Assembly: GCF_014633365.1 (NCBI RefSeq)
Contig: NC_068339.1
Location: forward strand, 27,475,316 to 27,539,315
DNA length: 64,000 nt
Source: Diospyros lotus
Lineage: Eukaryota > Streptophyta > Magnoliopsida > Ericales > Ebenaceae
Reading direction: 5' to 3'
The translations under genes were made by a program, and so were the position numbers. Of this stretch, positions 34,482-53,682 are shown piece after piece; positions within the stretch are counted from its first letter, which is position 1; every line of letters begins with the position of its first letter. Under the pieces are notes generated by a model. That model was given only the letters and a program-made list of their open reading frames with translations, ran no database searches and had not been told where the DNA came from.

Positions 34482-36829
34482 ATGATTCAACTTCTCTTTA
34501 CACTGATATTCGCCGAGATGGCGTTGATCGTGATCTTCGTGTTCAAGACTCCACTGAGGAAGCTGGTGATCATGGGCCTGGATCGGGTGAAGCGCGGTCG
34601 TGGCCCAATCATCGTCAAGACCGTGTCCGGGACGTTGTTCGTCGTTATGATGTCGAGCGTGTACTCTATAGTGAAGATCCAGAAGCGGTGGATCGAGGAT
34701 GGAGATCTTAATCCCACGGATCAGGTTCTCATGTCCAGGCTCCTCCTCGAGGCCTCCCTTATGGGTATTCGAATACAAACTCTTCAACTTTTCTCGCATT
34801 TATATTCAGTGTCTTGTTTGAGGCTAATTCTCTGAGTGTATTTTGTTTTCATAATTGGAATGTTGATTCGTTAACTTTTTTATTACTCAATGTTGTTTTC
34901 GTTTTCTTACTTGCTCTGGATGCTGTTGCAGATGGATTCATAAATTTTTGTAAAATTTTTCATCAGTTTGGGTGCAGATTTTAGATTTCAGTAATGTAAA
35001 CCCTAGATGAAGTGAATACGTTTTAGCAGCCTGAGAATCCTTAATTGATTAGGAGTAACTTTTTTTTACTTATTAAATCTCATCCAGGAAGGATATTATT
35101 GATTGGGAGAAGGTCTGATTTGAATTGAGTTGGGTTATTTTAAGTAAATTGCTAGTTGAAAACATATTTTCTGGGCTAACTAGTTAAAATTAAGGTGTCA
35201 ACTGAAGAGGTTGTGTTGCAGTCATAACTTCTATCTATGTGGCTGTAGTTGTAATGCCAAGAAATTGCTTTCTAGTTACAGACATTTTTGTTCAGGAGGC
35301 GCAAATGTGAAGGATTTTGGAATGGAGAAAAAGAGAGAGAACCTTGATGAATATTGTTGAAGCCATGAATGCCAAAACATTTGCTCCAATTTCTAGTGCT
35401 TTAGTAACTGCTGAGAGAGAAAGATGCTTAATTGATGTGTCAAATATCTGTTTATGATGCCACTGTTTGGGCATTTAATCTAGTTTTCATCATGTCTGCA
35501 ATTCTACTTCAATGTTTGCAATATTTCAGTTTTCATTAATGTACAAGGTTGTATCTTTCTTTGAACAGCTTTTTATCTTAGAATTGGAAATTCTGAATTG
35601 CATTACTTTGAGCAACTTCTTGGTGAAACCTCTTAATTCCATTTCTGGATTCAGATAGGCATAACTAGGTGGGCTCTTTATTTTCAACCAATGTCATTGT
35701 GAGTGAATCCCTTATGTACATTACTTTCTCATAAGGATAGAGATGTTGTCTCTAACAGTAAAGTGTCATTGGGAGTGTGATGTTGGTCTGCTAGCTTGTT
35801 GAAGTCCTTATATCAATATGCATTCAGTGATATGCAAGCATTGAACTAATTCTTAAAATGGCCTCACAAAAAAGTCCGAGTTTAAGAATCTATCTATATA
35901 GCATGAAGCTTTAATTTTTACTGAGGACAACTGGAAAAGAATAATGTGAGTTATAAACCAGTCCATGGTTTGCAATTTTCCCAAATGGTGTTTATTTGAG
36001 TATCAGATCATGTAGAATACATGCAAAGGAGCCTATGATCTTTGAGGGATAGTCTATTTCCTAGGGATGTGGGACTAAACTAAGCTAGCAGACATGGTTC
36101 GGCCCATCAAGCACAACAGTTACTACTGCTGTTGTAATATACATTCCACCACTGATCTTCCTTCTTTTGAAGTTGCCATATCCAGGTTGGTTTTGGCATA
36201 ATTTTATGATATCAATCAACTTAAAATTAATTTCTTTATTTATCTCCAGTTATCATTCCTTCCCTCCTCCTTTCTCTAATTATAGGATTTAACTAGCCAG
36301 TCATAATTTTAATTGTTTGTGAAAAGGTAAAGTTCTATTAGTAAATGTGAATTCTCTTCTATCTAATATCCAGATAGAATTACCATCACAGTAGCAATTT
36401 GTTCTAGCTTGTTCTACCACACTGATAGTTGGATAACTGAGTGCAGGATTCTCCCTGTTTCTTGCACTAATGATCGACAGACTTCATCACTACATCAGAG
36501 AACTGCGTATACGGAGGAAGAGCATGGAGGCCGTAAAGAAACAAAACCACCTCTTTGAAGATGGAAAAATTGGAAATGCAAACGAAATAAAAGGCTTGGA
36601 GGATGAGATGGCTGCATTAAGGGCAAAGGTTACCCAGCTGGAATCAGAACTTGAGGCAAAGACAAAAGAGGCAAACAATGGTGAAGCCAATGCACTCGCC
36701 CTGAAAAAGCAATCTGAAGGGTTTCTCCTTGAATATGATCGCTTGCTTGAGGAAAACCAAAACCTTCGAAGCCAGTTGCAGTCACTAGATCGCAGAGTAT
36801 CACATTCAGAAAGCAAGAAGTCCATGTAA
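34482..36829 (+). CDS. BAP31-like endoplasmic reticulum membrane protein
   Basis: Two exons (34,482-34,764 and 36,447-36,829, GT/AG intron of 1,682 bp) give 221 aa. The N-terminal half carries three hydrophobic segments (about residues 2-22, 44-64 and 93-110) with the plant family phrases FAEMALI, LDRVKRGRGPI, NPTDQVLM and LMIDRLHHYIREL. The C-terminal half (about 130-215) is a charged coiled coil (EIKGLEDEMAALRAKVTQLE). The last four residues KKSM form a dilysine KKXX signal, known to retrieve type I-topology membrane proteins to the ER. Animal BAP29/BAP31 act in ER export, quality control and apoptosis signalling; the plant function is less well defined. Length and start fit plant homologues of about 220 aa. 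It is convergent with the aspartic proteinase gene. Confidence 0.95.
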
Positions 36830-38401
36830 GGGACCATCACCTTGCACAGACATATACAGAATTTTCTTCTTTATTAGTAACTTTAATTTGAGTATGGTGT
36901 TGATTATGGCTCGTTTAACAATGCACCATTTTGAGTTTGTGGAGAAAGAATACATTAGGATGGAAAAATGAGGTAAAGTTTGTTGCCATGTGTTGACTGT
37001 TTTGAGAGACAAGTGATGGAAGTAACAGAGAAGAATCCTTTACCAGCATTAGCATTGGCTCCTCACTTAATGATGGCTCCTCTCTTACTGATTAATGATG
37101 TGTTGAGAGCAGCAAGGGAACGTCAGTAGTGGTAATTTTGAAAATGACTTGCTTTGAGATTATGTTCACTATCTCGTTAATGTTTCCTTGTTTCTTTTGA
37201 GATTATGTTTGCATATTTGTTTCTTTTAGGTGATTTCTTGTTCTGTGTTTGATGTATGTATACATTGTGCTTTCGGTCCCTACTGTGGACTGAGAGCCCA
37301 GAGGCTAAATGTGATGAGCGACTCCAACAGAAAACTGTTCCAATTTGAACGAGCAGACTCTTTTTTGTAGGGGTGCGTTTGATAGGGGTGAAAAATAAGA
37401 ATAAAATTCATTTTCTATCTAAATTTTAGGAAATTTCATCAAATAATTTTTTTTTCATGAAATTCGAATTTCATCTTAATCAAAAAGTGAAGATTTTTTT
37501 TGAAATCAAGGAATTGAAATTCTTTGGTGGGGTGAGAATTGAAATTTCATGGAATTGAAATTTTCCTTCACTTTCTACCCTCTAATTAAATACACTCTAA
37601 TAGTTTTATGCTAATTATTGGTTATCTAATAACGCAAACTTCGAACCCTATGGTCAGCATGTATCCGCGGTTAAGAGTTGAAAGAACAGAGTATAAGAAA
37701 AAGGAACCCAAAAAGCCCTCTAAAGAGTACCTCAAGTGATGCTAAAGTGAATAAAACTTGAGTCGAATTAAGGTTCAAACTATGAGAGCACCAAGTGAGG
37801 CTATTTTTAAGAGTTACGACAGTCATTTTTTAAGGTGAAGTCTTCTCCGGTCTATATGCGCAGATTAGTGTTGTGCACAAATCTGAAAAAAACAACTCAG
37901 GTAAGGTCTAGAATTCGCCTGCACTATCAAAAAAAATAAAGCATGGATAAATACCAAGTGTCAAAAGAGGAAAAATTAGCCTGTTCCAAAAGTGAAAAAA
38001 TATAATGGATGTAAATGCAAGATAAGTTGTACGGGAAAGCTCGTCTTTTAAGCTGTGCAATGAACTTGTATTTGTTGCAACAAACACATATATCTCTTAC
38101 AATAATAGATATTTTCACAAAGAGAGAGCCACCTCACAACCAGAGAGTAACATTCACTACGTCTCAAATAGAAAACAACTCAATTTGCTCATAATAGAGC
38201 AAGCAAGCACTAAGAAGATTCACTTTGATTGCCATATGAGTTGTAAAGGAGCAAACTGGAATATTTACACAAACAAGCACTGTGAAAGGCCAATTCACAT
38301 TTCACCACCATTTGAACACACCACTATGTCTGTAGACGTAACTCAAAGCCCAGTAACACTTGGAAAGGCGGGAAAGAAGGAGCAACACGGATGAGCTCCG
38401 C
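36830..38401. other. Intergenic DNA between convergent genes
   Basis: It contains the 3' ends of the BAP31-like (+) and aspartic proteinase (-) transcripts. An AT-rich block at about 37,373-37,605, starting GGGGTGCGTTTGAT and ending TAATTAAATACACTC, has weakly inverted ends like a worn MITE. No gene is supported. Confidence 0.5.
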
Positions 38402-44180
<5,779 letters not shown>

Positions 44181-45187
44181 AAACCAGCCTTTGATTCTCA
44201 CCGTCCGATCCTCTGCCAACTCTGTGTTCGACAGCCGATTTCACATAAACGAAACGGAGGTCTCTGAGTTAACGCCGTGTTTAGAAACGGACCAAAAAAA
44301 AAAAAGAAAAAAGAAATAGGAAGTGGTTAGTTGTGAAGACCTTTCGGTGTTTAGTCGTGAAGATCTTAATACAAATAACTTTATTTTTGTCACTTTTTTG
44401 TTGTTGTTTTTGGCAACAAGGGTGCTTAAAGCTTTCAGCCTCTTCCTCTCCCAAGTTAGAAGATCTTGTGGATATTTTTGTCGTATTTTTATATTTTTTT
44501 GTGTGGACATTTGAACTGTTTATATTTTTGTCATTATTTTCATTATTTGAAGTTTTATTTTTATATAAACTCACATTATTTTTTTTTTCTATATCAAAAT
44601 ATAAAAGTTAAATTGAGTAAAAAATATAGATATATAGGTATAATCAAAATAATGAAAAATTTAAATTGTCATATAAAAAAAAGATCAAAGTACAAAATTT
44701 AAATTGAATAAAAAATATAAGTCAAGAAATATAATTAAAATAATAAAAAATTCAAATGATCACATAAAATAAAACTAAAAATATAAGAGCAAAAATATGA
44801 GTTTGTCCCTTTTGGTGGCCCATTGTCCTACCAAGCAAAGATAAACCTATTTGTGAAGGGTTTGTTGGGTGTGACTTCAGAAAGAATTTACACTTAAATT
44901 TTTTAAGAAGCAAACCTATGAAAAATTTGCAAATAATTTGGTACAAAACATGAAAAGGTGCTTATTAATCAACTTCGGCTTCTTGACAACTCAAAAACTC
45001 TTTTTAAAGTGTTATTAGAAACCTAAAGAATAATTTGAGCTTTTCACTCAAGAAGCTACATATAATTTTATAACCAAACACTAAAACTTTTTTTTTTTTT
45101 TTTTTTTGGGGGGGGGGGGGGGGGGTGTGTGTGCTTGGCTTATCCTTTTTTCATTTTTCTTTTTTTTTTTATAGCTTTTAAGTTATT
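44181..45187. other. AT-rich intergenic DNA
   Basis: There are poly-A/T and ATAAAA-rich runs and no coding region. It contains the T20-G18 homopolymer junction listed next. Confidence 0.5.
45088..45133. repeat. T20-G18-(TG)n homopolymer junction
   Basis: Twenty T (45,088-45,107) are followed without break by eighteen G (45,108-45,125) and then TGTGTGTG. Confidence 0.95.
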
Positions 45188-45880
45188 TAGATTGTGTTCT
45201 CTTTGCATTTTTTATTTTTAATTTTGATTAATTTTTTATTTTGATAGTCTAATTTCAGAAAATTGAAAACGTATTCTTTTTGTCATTTTAATTTTTTTTT
45301 AAACAAAAAATTAGAAAATGCATTTATTTTAGAATTTTGAAAAAAAATATTTTATGATATTTTATTCAATGAATTTAATTATTAAATGATAAAATTAACT
45401 ATTTTTAATAAAATTTTACTATTAAAATAAAATAATAAATTTGATTAATAAATTACTGAGAGTGATAATTTATATTAAATATTATTATATATAATATGTG
45501 TAATATACTTAATAATATACTATATGTTATCCTATATTGTTAATTATAATATAGATATACTATATTTTTAATTTTAAATAAATATATAATTTTATTTTTA
45601 AAATTTAAGAATAATTTTTTCTTCTTTTTTTCCTTCTTTTCCTTTTTCCTTTTTCTTTTTTAGAGCCAAAACATGAAAAATGGATTGTGTTTTTTATGTT
45701 TTATATTTAGAGATTGTTTTGGTTGAAAATAATCAAAACAACATTTTATTATTTTGAGTTTTTTTTACAATTCTTTTCTTGTTTTTGAAAATGTATTTTT
45801 GAAAATGACAAAATAAATGCATTTTTATTGTTTTAGAAAACTAAAAATGATCTGAAAATAACAAAGAGAACGTAGTCTTA
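45188..45880. mobile_element. AT-rich TIR element, about 690 bp
   Basis: The ends TAGATTGTGTTCTCTTTG (left) and TAAGACTACGTTCTCTTTG (right, read inward) are imperfect inverted repeats sharing GTTCTCTTTG. The similarity continues inward with ATGCATTTATTTT on one arm and AAATAAATGCAT on the other. The interior is AT-rich and non-coding. No target duplication was found. Confidence 0.55.
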
Positions 45881-45940
45881 GTTTTTAAATTAAAAGTAGC
45901 GTTCTTGATAATGTGTTTTTAAACATCAATTAATAGTTAT

Positions 45941-46709
45941 GTGTTTGGTTTTAAAAATCTGATAAGTTATCAAAACATAACAAAAAGACAAAAATAGACA
46001 CGGTATTGAATGATGTAAAATTTTATTATTAGATATTGATAAATTACGCATAATTATTAAAAATATATTAATACAGTATTACTATATGTATTATATATGT
46101 TATATGTATATAAATATTATGTTTATTGTTATATATATATATATATACACATATACATAGCGGGGAGAATCACAGAGATCAATGGGGGTGATGGTCGATG
46201 GAAAATGACTGGTTTGGGTGACTGTGGTAGCCGAAAGAGTTAGGGTGATAGGTGACGGGAGGCAGATGTTGAAATGGAACTTGATGATGGCTTGCGGTGA
46301 TTGCACGACCCACCAACCTGACAATAACTTGCGGCAACCTAGTTGGACAACAGCGATAGTCGATCTAGAGAAGAGGTGATGGCAATAGCGACAATAATGG
46401 AAAAAGTGAAGGGAAGATGGGAGAAGAGAGTAATGGAGAAGAAAAAATAGCATAGACAAGGAGGTAAATATTGAAAATGTTTGACGGTAAAATAATAAAT
46501 TAGTCGGTCAACGCAATAAGTTGGTGATAGTATTTTTGCAAAAACTAGGGGGCACAAACTTTTTTCAAACACAATTGTAATAGCGGTTAAGTTACATAAT
46601 TTTTAAACTAATTAGTATTACCAAACTATTAAAAGAAAAAGTTACAGTTACAATTACAGTTACAGTTACATAAGAAGTTTATAAGCAGTCAAACCGCTTA
46701 ACCAAACAC
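45941..46709. mobile_element. Possible TIR element bounded by GTGTTTGGTT
   Basis: GTGTTTGGTT at 45,941-45,950 is inverted as AACCAAACAC at 46,700-46,709, a terminal phrase common in plant MITEs. The interior has an AT dinucleotide run near 46,130 and a more balanced block at 46,160-46,400 without a domain. No target duplication was seen, so the pairing may be chance. Confidence 0.4.
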
Positions 46710-48497
46710 CCTCTTAGTGAACTTCCAACAACAAAAGTTAGGTAAAAAATAAATATCAAACAAGTTTGAAGTAATGGTTATCTATTAAAAGAGATGAAAA
46801 AATTTGACCCCAATCATATTTAGCATCACCATACGAATTAGCCTTGGTGGTTAATTTTTATGTTCTACAGTCATATTAACATTAAAACCATCATATCTAT
46901 TACAAAATTGATGGTATACTTGTGTTTCTTATCACTCAAGAGGTTCCTCATTGTCAATTTCTCTAGTCGTTCTTCCTATTTTTTCTTGCGGCTTAATTTC
47001 TTTAATCCAAACAAAGCCTTAGACGTGGTAGGTCGGTGAAAGCGACTGGAGAACCCAACCGACGGTTGCCGTAACGGAACGCTCACGTGTCAGCAAAACG
47101 TAGGCTGTTTGTTGCCACCTCGGCACGCGACGCCGACTTTGCTTCTTCTTTGTGATTTGGCCCACTTAACATTGTGGCAACGGTAGCAAAACGGAAATAC
47201 CATTTAAATATTTTAATTGATATTTTGTATTAATATCTTATAAATTTATATTAATATAATATATAAAATATAAAAAATATAATATAAAATATCGTCCAAA
47301 ATGGATGATTTAAACTAATATAATTGGGTCGATTTAGTTCGAATACTTTTTCAACTTGATTTGATTTTTGTTCTATTTCTTTTACTCTATTAATATTGAA
47401 TTGGATTTAAATTAGACTATCCATACTCAATTTGACTCCAATTATTATAGAAATAACATCAAATCCTCAAATATGTATTTGTGCTCCATAGTTTTGATTG
47501 TGCTTAACTATATATAGACATTTGGACGCTTATATTTATGAATTCAAACGTTCGAATGTTGACAAATATTTGAGGAATATTCGATCTCAGACATGAGAAT
47601 ACATCCAAAATACCCTTTTATGTTGTAGACTTTATTCAGGCATCCAAATCATTTCAGAGAGTTAAAATTACCCTTAAGAAGAATAAGGAGAAACCAAACA
47701 TGAATTCACAAATAAATGGGTTAAAGTGTAATCTATTAATAAAAATTGTAAAATATGTCAATTTTGCTAGGTTAAGTAGTTGGCTTTGAGTTCTAAATTT
47801 GATCAAATTGGGTTGAGATAGTTTCGATGAATTCATGGGACTCAAGTTTGTTAAAAATTAGCAAGTGGATTATAGAAGTTATCTGAATCTAAAGTTGGTT
47901 AAAATGTACGACGAGTTAGTCTAATTGCCTATTTTAAGACTGAATAAAATTTGAATTGACTCAGATTGAAATGAATTGAAAAATGGGTGTCAAAGTAGGC
48001 ATAACTAAGAACAAAAAGTACATCCAGATTTCACAATCAACTATTGAATTATAAATAATTGAACTCGTAAGATTTCAAAAAAAGTTGTCTAAAACACGAT
48101 GAACAACTTGGATAAACCACTTTGAACTAAAATTTTGAGCAAACGGTTATGAATCGAATCTAACCATCTCATGACAAGAGAAGACGCCATGGTAGAGAAA
48201 ACATTAGAGCTTTTGATATCAATTTTCGACCAAACCACCACTGTCTCCTCTCTTGTGAAGCGCCATGACCACCGAAGCTCCACCTTCTTTGCAGTTTCCA
48301 CACAGTCTTTTCATCTTCTCTACACTTTTTGTCCAAATATGCTCTTTTTTTGTTCACATACATATATATATGTATGCATGTATGTATGTTAAAAAACTTA
48401 AATTTGATCATACATAGTGAAATAAAAATTAGTTTTTAGGTATCATGTTTTTCAGAATTTACGATTTACAAAACCAAATAGTAAATTAAAGTATACT
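46710..48497. other. Intergenic DNA, no gene seen
   Basis: AT-rich, with a short GC-richer patch at 47,020-47,170 and an ATGT dinucleotide/tetranucleotide run at 48,360-48,392. No frame here shows a domain. Confidence 0.5.
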
Positions 48498-49895
48498 TGT
48501 TGACAAAATTTGATTTTTGTTTTGGGTCACCCGCCGTTAAATTCTCCACTTGTAGAATGTTGAGTCGGTTCACTCGAAATTATTTTTGATCCAAGAGCAT
48601 CTCAAAAGAAGAAGCAGAAATTTTCTGAAATTTTATTACTAAATCTAGATTCACACATTAATTGATTCAGGGTTTATGGTCCTATTTATAGGGAACTATA
48701 TGAAAACCCTAAGCGCTTATTGGATCGAGTTTAATGTGCTAGCATAAAACCTGATCCAATTATTAATAATTAAATAATTCTATTCATAATATAATTATTT
48801 AATTATTCTTATTTATTTTATAAATAAATGCATCAAAATTAGTAAATTTTTAAAATTACTAATTTATCCTTTTTCTCTTTAAAAGTGACTTCTTATTGGG
48901 TGGGATTTTCTAGATTTACAAATAAATTGGCAACAAGAATAATCAATTATTAATTCTCTTAGATCATGAGTGACATCTAACAATATATCATGATTACCCA
49001 ATTTATTGTGAATCAAGAATAACGAACATTTTACTATGACACTTTGCAATACGATCCTTCTATCATTCTATACCCCGACAAGATACGAAATCATTATCGA
49101 CAGGTCAAATCTCTCAATCTCGTCATATGACCAAATCCAGAATCAATTTTGACTAATATGACACAACATATAGAACACATATTCCATTGTCATATTACCT
49201 TGGTCAAAGATTTATCTTCAAGTGATTATTGAATTGCATAAGATATCCTCATCACAAACCTCGAGATGATAGATTCCATGTCTGATGCACATATACCTCA
49301 TGCACCACTGAATTAAACACATAGATATGTATAATTGTTCCTAATTAGAACAACTATGTAATATCGTTGATATCCTAATCCACTAATTCACAAATATCTA
49401 TGTCATCTCAGGTTTAAGGACTAGTTACAAATTCACAAGTAACATTGAATCATTGACCTTTGAGAAAGAACTCATATGATTCAATGTTAACAGTCCTGTT
49501 CAATGAACTCGTTCCTATAATAAACACCCACCCATCTTCCTTCTATATCTCATATAAAATGGCATGAGACTCACTAATCTTATCTTTCAGTATCTCATAC
49601 TAAACAAGGAGGAAGATGATGTACTAGCCTTTACAAGTTGCTACTATCTAGGTCAGGAACTCTACAGCTAGAAACTTGTTTATAGCATAACAAATCGTGG
49701 ATTAACTGTTACTCATATTCTTAACACTTAAACATGGCATCCACTCATTATTATACCAATGGATGCGTGTTTAATTTAAATCATATTACAATTTAAATAA
49801 AAATATAAACTTGCCATTTAAATAATATTTAAAGAATTACAAGATCGAGTCCCTTTTGTGTCACTAAAATTGGTTTTAAGGACTCATATCCAACA
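48498..49895 (-). repeat. LTR, minus orientation, about 1.4 kb
   Basis: The ends are TGTTG at 48,498 and CAACA at 49,895. A minus-strand CCCTATAAATAGGACC box near 48,690 is a strong LTR promoter. The rest is non-coding. Flanking pentamers (ATACT and TGCAT) differ, so the left edge may be misplaced or the element rearranged. The superfamily is not resolved. Confidence 0.6.
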
Positions 49896-50671
49896 TGCAT
49901 GCATGTATGTATATTAGTAAATGTGTGTTGGTAAAAAATTAAAAGTTAGATCTTTAAAGATTTAACCATCGAATCTAACTAATTTTTGGGTATATTAGTC
50001 ACCATGGTGAGGTGATGCCAATGGTTGCTCCCATTGTTGAATTTATCTGCCTACGATGGTCGACAATTATCTTTTGTTGCATGTATGCAAGCTCCATAGT
50101 TTAGTAGAAGCAGATAATGCAAAGAAGAAAACATAGATAATGAAAAACTTTCTTATATTATCACCTCATAAATACTAAGGTAGCATTTGTTAAAATGAGT
50201 AAAATAAGACTATATCAAGATAAGATTGAAATACTCTTCAAACCAAAATATAGAATGGTCAAGATAAGGCAGCATTCTAAGATTTCTATCAAACTGTTTG
50301 TTAAATTTTTTGGAATCCACTGAGAATTGTACTTTTTCTTTCCATATGTTTGTTAAATGCATATAATAAGTATCAAGATGAGAGTTTCTCACCAAAATAT
50401 CCCTATTACCAAATTCATTCAAAATTGTTTGTTAATATCAACAAAACAAGTTTATGATTAAAATTAACTACACAACTATTTGTGACCCAATTGGCAAACT
50501 AATTTTTTTTTTCAAGAATAAATATCATACTCTATTATAATAATGTAACAAATTCAGAAATAAGCAAATAAAATTGAAATATAAAATAAATTTTTGTATT
50601 CAAAATTCAATGTTTAACATTAAACCAAACTTGCCATTACGTGCTTTTACCAAATAGTTGATATCCCAATC
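49896..50671. other. AT-rich DNA 3' of the MYB/SANT pseudogene
   Basis: No coding region is supported. Confidence 0.5.
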
Positions 50672-51130
50672 CTATCGCAAATAACTAAGAACATAGTTAA
50701 TCATATCAATTCTTGCAATAGGAGTAATAATGCAAAAATGATCAAGTGACTCTAGTTTTCTTCCAATTTCACTAGCAACCATGAACCTTTCATTTATGTT
50801 TGCAAATGGGATATCATCCAAAAATTTAGCTAATTCTTCCCTCTGTTGTGATTTTTTTCCTAATTTGTCACTAATTGAGCACAAACTTTTCTCCATTCTC
50901 TCTAACAGCTTGTTAATAGAATCATTGACAATTGAAAGCTCATTTGAAGAGCTATCTACTCCCATCCTCCTCTTCTTTTTACTCATTCTTGCTAGAATTA
51001 GGGGTAGTCTCAGTTGATGTAACTTCCTCTCCTTGCTCCTCTAGATTGTTAACCTCCTACTCTAGTTATTGTTCATGATGATTGTTCAAATCTTAAAGTA
51101 TTTTAGAAGATGACTGGGCATACTCCCCGG
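50672..51130 (-). pseudogene. MYB/SANT-like pseudogene, C-terminal part
   Basis: This minus-strand piece continues the exon broken by the hAT insertion. Directly after the target duplication it reads YAQSSSKIL then a stop. The following region has three more in-frame stops before a last open stretch (50,986-50,672) with the KKKRR patch and an amphipathic helical C-terminus usual for plant MYB/SANT-like (Myb_DNA-bind_3) proteins. The disabling stops are separate from the insertion, so the gene may have been dead already or decayed afterwards. Confidence 0.75.
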
Positions 51131-51147
51131 TAGGGGTGTGCAATCGG

Positions 51148-51395
51148 TTATAACCGAACCGAACCGCCCGAAAATAAAAAATCGAATCGGGAACACAAAC
51201 CAAACCGAACCGAACCGATCGCCAACAAAGATATAACTGAACTAACCGAAACTGAAATAACCGAATCCTAAAATATCCTAACCGAACCGAACCGATAATC
51301 GACATTTGGCCTAAAATAAAAAAACCAAACCGATAACCGACCACTATGTAACCGAATAAAACCGAACCGACCACTATATAACCGATCACTATATA
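51148..51395. repeat. Left subterminal CCGAACCG repeats of hAT
   Basis: Many head-to-tail and inverted copies of AACCGAACCG and ATAACCGA occur in the first 260 bp. In hAT elements such subterminal arrays are transposase-binding sites. Confidence 0.85.
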
Positions 51396-53682
51396 ACAGT
51401 AGAGTTTAAACAATTTAGACACTAAGAGCCGAAATATGCAAGTTTCATAAGCAATCAAACACACCTAAAGCATGTGCCACAAATTCTAGCATCTCAATGT
51501 TGAACTTTATTAAAGTTATACCATTAGAAAATGAAAGCATGGCATTTACAAACTCGCGCACACACACATATATCTCCATGAGCCCATAAAATAAAACAAT
51601 AGCAGTTCAACTTCCTTGAACATAGCCAGCTCACTAGTATTAAAATACCATAATATATTATATCTAATACCCTGCTACAGAGGGCAAAGGAAGACCAACT
51701 CACTTGTGGGTAAAGATCACAGCCACAGGTCCCCAATTCCTTCACTGCCAAAGGTAATCTCTCTCCATCAGTAACCTGAGATGAAAAAGGAATAATGAAT
51801 CAAACCTCATAATTTGCTCCAACACTCTTAATGTTAACAGTCTGTATTTCATTATGCTTAGCCCATATGATTTTCCACTATTGTCCATACTAGCTACAGG
51901 TATGTGTATCATATTAAAGCAGCAATAACTCATTAAAAAGGCCAATGTGATGCAAGCATTTGTATATACTCTTAGCTAGAATCAATCCAAAAAAGAGTAA
52001 CAAGTCCTACAACAAAATAACCACACAAAAAAAAGGATGAATGTGATCTCAATTAAGTATGTTTCTAATTATTTCACAAGTTCCATATGCAATCAATTGA
52101 AGATTTTACACTCAATCCCATAATACACTCAAACCAAGAAATGCCAATTTTATCATCTTTTCATCTTGAGAGACTTCGATGCAAGTCACTTCACTACCTT
52201 CTTTAGGTTCTTGCTTTGTCACAAGACAAACTTCCCATAAAAACATGTATTTAGCTATCACAATACCCTTTACAGGAAACGACTGTTAAAAGATAACCCA
52301 TTGTGCTATCGCATGCTGATGGCCAGCACCCATTCAAATTGGGATAGGAGAAGGAAGCACATAAAAGCTGGTCTGGTGATACCTAAGGATAGGGAGGTAT
52401 TGCTAATGCAAAGTTTAATGTTTCATCTTCACTAACCCAGGAGAAATCAATAACAATAAAATACACATTAGTTGGAGAACATATCTTTAACAATAACCCA
52501 TCACCCAGTACCATATTAAGATACATGTTCTTAAAACACAGGCAGGCAAAGCACAGGGGATGCTAATGCAAAGTGTCATGTTTCATCTCCCCTAATCTGC
52601 AACTCCAGTTTAAAGGAAACAATTAAGAAAGACATTAATGTAACTCCATTAACATTCAAAGCTATTCACAGCCCTTTTAAGGCTCATTGCCTTACCAAGA
52701 TGGATTGGGTGTATGCAAAATTGCATTTGAATGACCCTTATGTAGCAAAGCAGCCATCTAACAAGACAGGAAACTTACTGTAAAAGGCTAATAAAATTTT
52801 CTGTAAAGCACAGACCTTAAGGAAAAAGGCCAATAAAATTTGTTGTGATCCATCATTATGGATCCTTGAGTGGCTGCTCCAACTAGTTTGAAAAGGATAG
52901 AACAATATAAGGAGATTTCAGGATACTTCACTTACCTATTAAGGCTCTTTGGTTTGCCAAGATGAACTTGATACAACCCAATAAGCTAGATGTTATCAAC
53001 CTTTTGCAGTGCCAGTCAATAGAAAAAAGATGTCCATTTCTTACAAGACAAATATCAATGATCGCAGCATTGTGTCAGTCAAACTATGTTAGGCAACACC
53101 TTAACTTGCATTAGATCAATCATTCCCAAAACGAAAACACAAGAGGAAACTTCTGAACACTTGGTAAAGAACAAAGAAGCCAAGGCAAAAATAAAGAGCA
53201 CACTATTTCATCTATTGTAGTCTTAATAGTATGGGTATATAGTAGAGTAAATTACATCAGCAACCACCTTGGGTTTCTAGCAGTTACATGGAACTTCCTA
53301 TGGTTTATGAAATAATTAATCACAAGTTCCAATTTCACTAGGTGGGATCTCATCGTACTAAATCTTCTATATGCAATCAATTCCTTCGATTAATATACCT
53401 GAAATTTGGCATGAATTTCCTTTTCACCATGCCTACTAATAGTGATAATTCAGAGTGTTCTCAAGGCTGCAAATCAATAAAACATTTTAGAAACATTAGA
53501 AACAGCAGCAAACATTCCAAATACTCATAGAGTGATAGAAATTAAAAACAAATTTTTAGAACAGGTTATGGTATAGAATGCTGGCAATTTAAAAAAAAAC
53601 CTCAAACATAGTCAACCAAAGCAAAACAAATAACCAATAGATATTGAAATACTAAGAGGTTCAAATTCTCTTACTTACAAAT

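Noticed and set aside
37373..37605. Possible MITE between the convergent genes
   Set aside because: The ends are only weakly inverted and no target duplication is visible. Mentioned in the intergenic entry but not called.
48089..48411. Minus-strand frames of 70 and 80 codons near 48.2 kb
   Set aside because: They overlap each other and a plus-strand frame, show no domain, and lie beside a simple-repeat tract.
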